Source: Streptomyces sp. NBC_00249 (GTDB lineage: Bacteria; Actinomycetota; Actinomycetes; Streptomycetales; Streptomycetaceae). From it: DNA of 64,000 bases. Below the pieces are notes generated by a model. The model worked only from the letters and a program-made list of their open reading frames with translations. It was not told the origin of the DNA and made no database searches. Where the stretch lies: assembly GCF_026342355.1 (NCBI RefSeq), contig NZ_JAPEMV010000001.1, forward strand, positions 868,001 through 932,000. Direction: 5' to 3'. Positions 42,880-49,231 of this stretch are shown here, in pieces. A program made the position numbers and the translations under genes. Positions within the stretch are counted from its first letter, which is position 1. Each line of letters starts with the position of its first letter.

Positions 42880-42930
42880 GCTCACGAAAACAACTAGCTA
42901 CACCGTATAGAGTACAATGTATAAAGTAAG
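42880..42930. promoter_or_regulatory. AT-rich divergent promoter/operator region
   Basis: The sequence around 42896-42928 (TACACCGTATAGAGTACA, then ATGTATAAAG) is strikingly AT-rich for this genome. It carries TATAGAG and TATAAAG -10-like boxes and a TATA...TATA partial dyad centred on GTAC, between the divergent TetR gene and VOC/UvrA-like operon. Likely operator for the TetR protein. Confidence 0.6.
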
Positions 42931-42959
42931 CCCGAGACACCCCCATCGCGAGGAGTTCC

Positions 42960-43352
42960 GTGCAGATCACCGCCGCCGCCATATCCCTGACCGTCGACGA
43001 CGTACCCGCCTCCGCCGCCTTCCTGTCCAGGCACTTCGGCTACACCGAGAGCATGGCCGCCGACGGCTTCGTCTCGCTCGCCCACCCCGACGGCCCCCAG
43101 GTGGTCTTCCTGCGGCGCGGCCTGGAGGTCCTGCCCGAGGGGTTCCGCGACGAGCACGCCGCCGGGCTGATCCTCGTCTTCACCGTGGCCGACCTCCCCG
43201 GCGAGTACGAGCGGCTGCGCGCCGAGGGCGCCCCCATCGCCATGGAGCTCCGCGAGGAGCCCTGGGGCGAGCGCCTGTTCCAGGTCGCCGACCCCAACGG
43301 TGTCCTCGTCCAGCTCGTCGACTGGGTCGCCGCCACCGGCGACGAGAACTAG
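42960..43352 (+). CDS. VOC-family (glyoxalase/bleomycin-resistance-like) protein
   Basis: A 130-aa protein of one betaalphabetabetabeta pair: ISLTVDDVPASAAFLSRHFGY, then FQVADPNGVLVQLVDWV with the family's Glu/Gln metal-side segment. GTG 42960 has GAGGAG 5 bases upstream. Such small proteins bind or modify drugs or dicarbonyls as dimers. It is 13 bases upstream of the UvrA-like gene and shares its TetR control, so it probably protects against the same toxic compound. Confidence 0.9.
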   Translation: MQITAAAISLTVDDVPASAAFLSRHFGYTESMAADGFVSLAHPDGPQVVFLRRGLEVLPEGFRDEHAAGLILVFTVADLPGEYERLRAEGAPIAMELREEPWGERLFQVADPNGVLVQLVDWVAATGDEN

Positions 43353-43365
43353 GGAGATCCCCGGC

Positions 43366-45648
43366 ATGCAGCACGACCCGACGACCTCCGGCAGTCCCGC
43401 CGACCGCCATCAGGTCATCCAGGTCCGGGGCGCACGGGAGAACAACCTCGCGGACGTCTCCCTCGACATCCCCAAGCGCCGCCTCACCGTCTTCACCGGG
43501 GTCTCCGGCTCCGGCAAGTCCTCGCTCGTGTTCGGCACCATCGCCGCCGAATCGCAGCGCATGATCAACGAGACGTACACGGCCTTCGTCCAGTCGTTCA
43601 TGCCGAGCCTGGGCCGCCCCGACGTGGACGCGCTGCACAACCTCAGCGCCGCCATCGTCGTCGACCAGGAACGCATGGGCGCCGGCTCACGCTCCACCGT
43701 GGGCACCGCCACCGACGCCTCGACCATGCTGCGCATCGTCTTCGCCCGGCTCGGCGCCCCGCACATCGGCACCCACTCCGCCTTCAGCTTCAACACGCCC
43801 GAAGGCATGTGCCCGCGCTGCGAGGGCATAGGCCAGGTGTCGGACGTCGCCGTGGACCAGCTCGTCGACCGCGAACTCTCCCTCGACGAGGGCGCCATCA
43901 CCGTCCCGGGTTTCCCCGTGGACTCCTGGCCCTGGCAGATCATGGCCAACTCCGGCTTCTACGCCCGCGACAAGAAGCTGAAGGACTTCACCGAGCGGGA
44001 GTGGGCCGACTTCCTGCACAAGGAACCGGTCAAGGTGAAGGTCGGCTCCAACAACTTCACCTACGAGGGCCTGATCACCCGCATCACCCGTACCCTGCTC
44101 GCCAAGGACCGCGAGTCCCTCCAGCCCCACATGAGGGCCTTCGTGGACCGGGCCGTGGTCTTCACCGACTGCCCGGACTGCGACGGCACCCGGCTCTCCG
44201 CCGCCGCCCTGTCCTCGCGGATCGACGGGCTGAACATCGCCGACTGCTCCGCGATGCAGCTCAGCGACCTGGCCTCCTTCCTGGACCGGATCGACGACCC
44301 GGGCGTCGCACCGCTCCTGGCGAACCTGCGCGACCTGCTGCGCTCCCTCGTCGAGATCGGGCTCGGCTACCTGAGCCTGGACCGCCCCTCCGGCACCCTG
44401 TCGGGCGGCGAGGCCCAGCGGGTCAAGATGGTCCGCCACCTCGGCTCCTCCCTCACGGACATCACGTACGTCTTCGACGAGCCGACCACCGGCCTGCACC
44501 CGCACGACATCCGGCGGATGAACGACCTCCTGCTGCGGCTGCGCGACAAGGGCAACACGGTGCTGGTCGTGGAGCACAAGCCGGAGGTCATCGCCATCGC
44601 CGACCACGTCGTGGACCTCGGACCCGGCGCGGGCACCGCCGGCGGCCGGCTCTGCTACGCCGGGGACGTGGCCGGGCTGCGCACCTCGGGCACCCTCACC
44701 GGCCGCCACCTTGGCCACCGGGCACGGCTGCGGGAGACCGTGCGCACCCCGCGCGGGCACCTGTCGGTCAAGGACGCGGACCTGCACAACCTGAAGGAGG
44801 TCAACGTCGATGTTCCTCTGGGCGTCCTGGCGGTGGTCACCGGTGTGGCGGGTTCCGGGAAGAGCTCGCTGATCCACGGCTACCTGGCCGGACGCGACGG
44901 GGTGGTGGTCGCCGACCAGTCGCCGATCCGCGGCTCCCGCCGGTCCAACCCGGCGACGTACACCGGGCTGCTGAACCCGGTACGGACGGCCTTCGCCAAG
45001 GCCAACGGGGTCAAGGCGGCCCTGTTCAGCGCCAATTCGGAGGGCGCCTGCCCCAAGTGCAACGGCCTCGGGCTGGTGTACACGGATCTGGCGATGATGG
45101 CGGGGGTGGCCTCGGTCTGCGAACAGTGCGAGGGCCGGCGTTTCACGCCGGAGGTGCTCACGTACCGGCTGCGCGGCAAGAACATCAGCGAGGTCCTCGA
45201 CATGCCGGTGGCCGAGGCGTACGAGTTCTTCACCACCGGCCAGGCCAGGGCGGTCCTGGGCCGGCTGGCGGACGTGGGGCTGGGCTACGTACGGCTGGGG
45301 CAGCCGCTGAACACTCTCTCCGGCGGTGAGCGGCAGCGGCTCAAACTGGCCATCAGCATGGCGGAGAAGTCCTCGACGTACATCCTGGACGAGCCGACGA
45401 CCGGGCTGCACCTGGCCGACGTGGACAAACTGCTCGCCCTGCTGGACAGGCTGGTCGACGACGGGAACTCGGTGATCGTCATCGAACACCACCAGGCGGT
45501 CATGGCCCACGCCGACTGGCTGATCGACATCGGCCCCGGCGGCGGTCACGACGGCGGGCAGGTGGTCTTCGAGGGCACACCGGCCCGACTGGTCGCCGAG
45601 GCGGACACCCTGACGGCGCGGCATCTGCGGGAGTACGTGGGCTCGTAA
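43366..45648 (+). CDS. UvrA-like ABC protein, DrrC-type drug resistance
   Basis: A 760-aa UvrA relative lacking the UvrB-binding part of true UvrA (about 950 aa), as in DrrC of daunorubicin producers. Two ABC ATPase units: Walker A GVSGSGKSS (about 45) with LSGGEAQR (about 345), and GVAGSGKSS (about 492) with LSGGERQR (about 651). CxxC zinc-finger pairs are visible (CPRCEGIG, CPDCDGTRL, CPKCNGLG, CEQCEGRRF). It binds DNA and is thought to displace intercalated drugs. The TetR/VOC neighbourhood indicates self-protection against a DNA-binding compound. Confidence 0.93.
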   Translation: MQHDPTTSGSPADRHQVIQVRGARENNLADVSLDIPKRRLTVFTGVSGSGKSSLVFGTIAAESQRMINETYTAFVQSFMPSLGRPDVDALHNLSAAIVVDQERMGAGSRSTVGTATDASTMLRIVFARLGAPHIGTHSAFSFNTPEGMCPRCEGIGQVSDVAVDQLVDRELSLDEGAITVPGFPVDSWPWQIMANSGFYARDKKLKDFTEREWADFLHKEPVKVKVGSNNFTYEGLITRITRTLLAKDRESLQPHMRAFVDRAVVFTDCPDCDGTRLSAAALSSRIDGLNIADCSAMQLSDLASFLDRIDDPGVAPLLANLRDLLRSLVEIGLGYLSLDRPSGTLSGGEAQRVKMVRHLGSSLTDITYVFDEPTTGLHPHDIRRMNDLLLRLRDKGNTVLVVEHKPEVIAIADHVVDLGPGAGTAGGRLCYAGDVAGLRTSGTLTGRHLGHRARLRETVRTPRGHLSVKDADLHNLKEVNVDVPLGVLAVVTGVAGSGKSSLIHGYLAGRDGVVVADQSPIRGSRRSNPATYTGLLNPVRTAFAKANGVKAALFSANSEGACPKCNGLGLVYTDLAMMAGVASVCEQCEGRRFTPEVLTYRLRGKNISEVLDMPVAEAYEFFTTGQARAVLGRLADVGLGYVRLGQPLNTLSGGERQRLKLAISMAEKSSTYILDEPTTGLHLADVDKLLALLDRLVDDGNSVIVIEHHQAVMAHADWLIDIGPGGGHDGGQVVFEGTPARLVAEADTLTARHLREYVGS

Positions 45649-45693
45649 CGCGTGTCGGGTGTACGCAGGACGCGTACGCTGTCCGCAGGCGGT

Positions 45694-45699
45694 TAGGGT
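45694..45699 (+). promoter_or_regulatory. Leaderless -10 box (TAGGGT) of the TetR gene
   Basis: TAGGGT lies 6 bases before ATG 45706 with no ribosome site between; the promoter context GGGTGGGGGCATG is nearly the same as that of the SDR gene (40807-40822). Confidence 0.55.
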
Positions 45700-45705
45700 G
45701 GGGGC

Positions 45706-46461
45706 ATGGCCTCCGAAGCGCAGCAGACCCCCGCCACGCCCGTCCCCGTGCCCGTCCCCTCCGTCTGGACCCGGCCGCGCCGGCGGAAGGAACAGCCCGC
45801 GCTGAGCCGGGAGCAGATCGTAGCGGCGGCGGTGCGCCTCCTCGACGCCGAGGGCCTCGAGGCGCTGAGCATGCGCAAGCTCGGCGCCGGGATGGGCACC
45901 GCCGCCACCTCGCTCTACCGGCACGTCGCCAACAAGGACGAACTGATCGAGCTGGTCGTGGACGAGGTCTTCGGCGAACTCGAACTCCCCGAGGCCATCG
46001 GCCCGCAGGGCTGGCGGGCGGCCCTGTCGCACTGCGGGCACAGCCTGCGCGACATGGTGCTGCGCCACCCGTGGATGGCTTCGGTCCTCGGCCAGGTCGG
46101 CCTGGCCCACCTCGGCCCGAACCTGATGAGCATGTCGGAGCGCATGCTGGGACTGGCCCAGACGGCCGGCTTCCCGCCGGGTGAGGCCGACCTGGCCATC
46201 AAGGCGGTCGTCTCCTACGTCATCGGCGCCACGACCAGCGAGGCCTCCTACCTCTCCCTCCTCGCCCGCAGCGGCAAGAGCGAGCCCGAATGGCTGGAGT
46301 CCCTGCGCCCCGCCGCCCAGGAAGCCCTGGAGGACCACCCCCTGACGAAGGAACGCGCCGCCTCCCGCCAGGGCCTGGACCCGGCACGGCTGCGCGAGGA
46401 AACCTTCGACTACGGCCTCCAGCGAGTCCTGGACGGCCTGGCGACCCGGATCACAGCCTGA
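45706..46461 (+). CDS. TetR-family regulator
   Basis: A 251-aa TetR protein. After a Pro-rich N-terminal arm (about 1-35) comes the HTH (AAAVRLLDAEGLEALSMRKLGAGMGTAATSLYRHVANKDEL) and a TetR_C-type ligand domain (about 85-230). The mRNA appears leaderless. It follows the UvrA-like gene by 57 bases but has its own promoter, and converges on the hydratase-family gene with an 11-base overlap. Its target is not evident. Confidence 0.9.
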   Translation: MASEAQQTPATPVPVPVPSVWTRPRRRKEQPALSREQIVAAAVRLLDAEGLEALSMRKLGAGMGTAATSLYRHVANKDELIELVVDEVFGELELPEAIGPQGWRAALSHCGHSLRDMVLRHPWMASVLGQVGLAHLGPNLMSMSERMLGLAQTAGFPPGEADLAIKAVVSYVIGATTSEASYLSLLARSGKSEPEWLESLRPAAQEALEDHPLTKERAASRQGLDPARLREETFDYGLQRVLDGLATRITA

Positions 46462-47494
46462 GCTCGCGCCCCTCCCCGAGCGGTGCGAAGTAGCGTTCCA
46501 CGTCGGCGTCACGGACCTCTGGGAGGGTGGGCGGGGTCCAGGCGGGGTTGCGGTCCTTGTCGATGACCTGGGCACGGATGCCCTCGACGAGATCAGGATG
46601 GGCCAAGGCGTTGCAGGAAACCCGGTACTCCTGCTCCAGAACCCTCTCCAGCGGCCCGAGTTCCCGGGCCCGGCGCAGAGCGGCGAGAGTGACCTTGAGC
46701 GCGGTCGGCGACTTGCCGAGGAGTACCTCGGCGGTCTCCTTCGCGGCGGGGATCCCGGTGCCCTGAAGCCGGTCGACGATCTCCTCCACGGTCCCTGCCC
46801 GATAGCAGGGGTCGATCCAGGCCCGGGCCTCCGCCAGCTCACCAGCGGGCGGGTCCTGCACGTAGCGGGCCAGGACCTCGGCCACGGGCTCACGGGTGAG
46901 GTCGTCGGTGAAGGCGTCGAGGCGGTCGGAGGGCACGTAATGGTCGGCGAGCCCGCACAGCAGGGCGTCACCCGCACCGACCGCCGTACCGGTCAGCGCC
47001 AGGTGGGTCCCCAGCTCCCCCGGCGCCCGAGCCAGCAGATACGTCCCACCGACATCGGGAACGAACCCGATCCCGGTCTCCGGCATCGCGACCCGGGACC
47101 GCTCGGTGACGACCCGCACGCTCCCGTGCGCGGAGACCCCGACCCCGCCGCCCATCACGATCCCGTCCATCAACGCCACATACGGCTTCGAATACCGGGC
47201 GATCCGGGCGTTCAACAGGTACTCGTCCCGCCAGAACGCCGCTGAAGCACCCCCGCCGGCCTTCGCGTCGTCATGGATGGCCCGGATGTCACCCCCCGCG
47301 CACAACCCCCGCTCACCCGCACCCCGCACCACCACCACCTCGACGGACGGATCGGCCACCCACACCTCCAGGGCCTGCGCCATCCGCAGCACCATCGCAT
47401 GCGTCAACGCGTTCAACGCCCTCGGCCGGTTCAGGGTCAACAACCCCGCCCGCCCCACCCGCCGGACCACCACAGCCTCGTTTTCGATCTCCAC
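46451..47494 (-). CDS. Enoyl-CoA hydratase/3-hydroxyisobutyryl-CoA hydrolase family
   Basis: A 347-aa crotonase-fold protein. The oxyanion segments GLCAGGDIRAIHDD and GIVMGGGVGVS are intact, followed by MPETGIGFVPDVGG with the Glu characteristic of HIBYL-CoA hydrolases, and the long C-terminal extension of that subgroup. Valine degradation is the usual role. The GTG at 47494 is preferred: CATACT, a -10-like box, lies 6 bases upstream, consistent with a leaderless mRNA, and the longer frame uses TTG. It converges on the TetR gene. Confidence 0.88.
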   Translation of the reverse strand: MEIENEAVVVRRVGRAGLLTLNRPRALNALTHAMVLRMAQALEVWVADPSVEVVVVRGAGERGLCAGGDIRAIHDDAKAGGGASAAFWRDEYLLNARIARYSKPYVALMDGIVMGGGVGVSAHGSVRVVTERSRVAMPETGIGFVPDVGGTYLLARAPGELGTHLALTGTAVGAGDALLCGLADHYVPSDRLDAFTDDLTREPVAEVLARYVQDPPAGELAEARAWIDPCYRAGTVEEIVDRLQGTGIPAAKETAEVLLGKSPTALKVTLAALRRARELGPLERVLEQEYRVSCNALAHPDLVEGIRAQVIDKDRNPAWTPPTLPEVRDADVERYFAPLGEGRELRL

Positions 47495-47581
47495 GGGGCC
47501 AGTATGGCGGCGCGCGACCAACAGGGCTCGAACCGACCACCCCTCCGGTGACAGGCCCGAGCCCTGGGTGCCGCCGAGCCG

Positions 47582-47851
47582 TCAGTCGACCCGGCCGAGC
47601 AACACGGACCAGTGGCTGGTTCCGACGTTGTTGATCTCGGTAATGGTCCAGGTGCCGCTGGCCAGAACGAACGTGGCACCCAGCGGCAGCCTCTTCACCT
47701 CGCTCGCACTGCCCGGAAAGGAGATTTACAGCTTCGCCTGGGCAGGCTCACCGTCCTTCGCCGGAATAGCCGCCACGCCACCGACGGTGCCGAAGGTCAG
47801 CCGAAACAGCTGACCTCTCCGTACGGTGAACTCGTGACTGACGTCAGGCAT
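47582..47851 (-). pseudogene. Small hypothetical gene interrupted by an in-frame stop
   Basis: Reading from ATG 47851 (GGGAG upstream) the frame gives MPDVSHEFTVRRGQLF... for 41 residues, then TAA at 47726-47728, then continues in the same frame as ISFPGSASEV...LLGRVD to a TGA at 47582. The 89-codon length and the ending (FVLASGTWTITEINN, WSVLLGRV) resemble small Streptomyces proteins of DUF6406 type (weak). A single base change would explain the interruption. Translation upstream of the ATG is also open and includes the ATPase-like relic. Confidence 0.65.
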
Positions 47852-47888
47852 TTCACTCCCTAGCGGAACGCGACGTACGCTCCCGTCT

Positions 47889-47950
47889 GCGGTGTCCCGC
47901 CACCAGTTGACCTGCTCATCGCTGGGCTTCGGGTAGCCGGCGACCCGTCT
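47889..47950 (-). other. Relic resembling the 3' part of the HerA-like ATPase gene
   Basis: The stretch aligns without gaps to 49419-49480, inside the ATPase gene, with GGTGTCCCGCCACCAGT identical. The translation reads RVAGYPKPSDEQVNWWRDTA against RVADYPKARPEQADWWRDTA in the intact gene. A leftover of a duplication or recombination scar. The rest of 47852-47983 shows no gene. Confidence 0.6.
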
Positions 47951-47983
47951 TCAGCGGCGCATCCCCGTCCGGCCGACGCGGAA

Positions 47984-48235
47984 TCATTCAGCTTCGATGA
48001 TGTCGCCGACGGCGCAAGTAAATCCCTTCACCAGGGCATGCGGGCGACGACCGATTCGACCCGCACCACTCACACTGCCATCGCGCGGGAAGATGACCGC
48101 TTCGACAGGTTCCATTCCCTCTCGAACAATCCTTACGCGATCTCCGCCTCTAAAATCCCCACTGAGGGGATCAACATAAACCGCAACCCCCTCCTTCCCT
48201 AAGATAAAAACATCCGTAACTTCGGCCCGGTTCAC
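47984..48235 (-). CDS. Small beta-barrel protein, EF-Tu domain 2-like
   Basis: An 83-aa protein; GTG 48235 has GGGAGGGG at 6 bases, which favours it over a longer form. The sequence VTDVFILGKEGVAVYVDPLSGDF followed by GGDRVRIVREG and GFTCAVGDII follows the beta-barrel pattern of domain 2 of translation GTPases (vFtipGrGtVv..., vGd.v.i), but no GTPase domain is present. GC content and codon use are lower than in flanking genes. A stand-alone barrel like this may be an immunity or binding protein; the similarity is by eye only. Confidence 0.6.
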   Translation of the reverse strand: MNRAEVTDVFILGKEGVAVYVDPLSGDFRGGDRVRIVREGMEPVEAVIFPRDGSVSGAGRIGRRPHALVKGFTCAVGDIIEAE

Positions 48236-48346
48236 CGGTCGCCCCTCCCACAGCCATACCCCCGCCCCCTCAAGCACGGGCCTCCACAGGGCATCTGCCC
48301 GACATGGGACAGATGAAACAGCCGCGCACGCCCGCACGCCCACGAA

Positions 48347-49111
48347 TCAGGATTTTTCGGCAAGCAGTGAACGGACCCTCTCGTTTCCCGTGAGGGCAAG
48401 GTATTCCGCCAGACTGCGCCCCGCCGGACCTGTCGCCCGGTAGACCCCGGTGACGGCATGGATCATGGTCCGGTCAGCGGGTGCTGCGTGGAGGATCTGC
48501 ATGATCAGGTCCACACCCAGCTCCTCGTCTACGCTGACGATCGAGTTCGCCAGGTCCACGAGTTGGGTCGGTAGGTCGAATCGACAGCGGACGCCGGATT
48601 CGATGGACTCCAGTCCGCGCGCGATGACTTCACGAATATCGGGGAGGCAAGCACGCACTACCGGCTCTTCCAGATAGTCCCCCAGCTTCTCTTCGAAATA
48701 TTCGCGGTCCGCGACCCCAATAAGGGACCGGAAGGTTTCCAGACGGAGAGCCGATGAATTCTTCTCCTCCGCAAGTTCTCGACTGTCCGCCGTAGCCTCG
48801 GAGAATTTTCCGTAGCTGCTGTCGACCGAAAACTTGCGGTCCATGACGAGGTCGTACCAAGGAGCGGCCCGTGGATCGCGGGTTGCCTCACGGATCGCCT
48901 GATACCCCACGGGCTCACCCCACGCCACGAGAGCCAGGCATGCGAGATACCTTTCGCGGTCAGGCGCCGAGATGTCACCGAGCAGCGCGACAAGCCCGGG
49001 AACACGATCACGGTGCTCAAAGTGGTCATAGCCCCCGTAGATGACGTCGTCGACGTCATCGGTACGGTTTCCCTCGAAGTCGGTCCCGAGGAGAGCCTCG
49101 AACTGGGTCAT
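48347..49111 (-). CDS. Helical (HEAT-like) hypothetical protein of lower GC
   Basis: A 254-aa acidic, mainly helical protein without a signal peptide; ATG 49111 has GAGAAGG 8 bases upstream. Repeated helical pairs (VPGLVALLGDIS...LACLALVAWGEP, DLIMQILHAAPADRTMIHAVTGVY, AGRSLAEYLALTGNERVRSLLA) suggest a HEAT/ARM-like scaffold. Its codons include many A/T-ending ones unlike the neighbours, a sign of recent transfer. It is co-oriented with the EF-Tu-like gene 111 bases downstream. Such orphans often act as immunity proteins to contact-dependent toxins, but no toxin is adjacent. Confidence 0.75.
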   Translation of the reverse strand: MTQFEALLGTDFEGNRTDDVDDVIYGGYDHFEHRDRVPGLVALLGDISAPDRERYLACLALVAWGEPVGYQAIREATRDPRAAPWYDLVMDRKFSVDSSYGKFSEATADSRELAEEKNSSALRLETFRSLIGVADREYFEEKLGDYLEEPVVRACLPDIREVIARGLESIESGVRCRFDLPTQLVDLANSIVSVDEELGVDLIMQILHAAPADRTMIHAVTGVYRATGPAGRSLAEYLALTGNERVRSLLAEKS

Positions 49112-49231
49112 GCCACTACCCTTCTCGTTCAATTCTGGTGATGTCCTCCGGCGGTTTCGTCGGCGCTGGCCTGAATTGCCTGCTGAACCTCGTCCGGGGT
49201 TCCGGGGGGCGGGGGTTGTTCTGTGGGGCGG

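Noticed and set aside
47852..47983. A functional second copy of the ATPase gene
   Set aside because: Only about 62 bases are similar and the remainder of the domain is missing.
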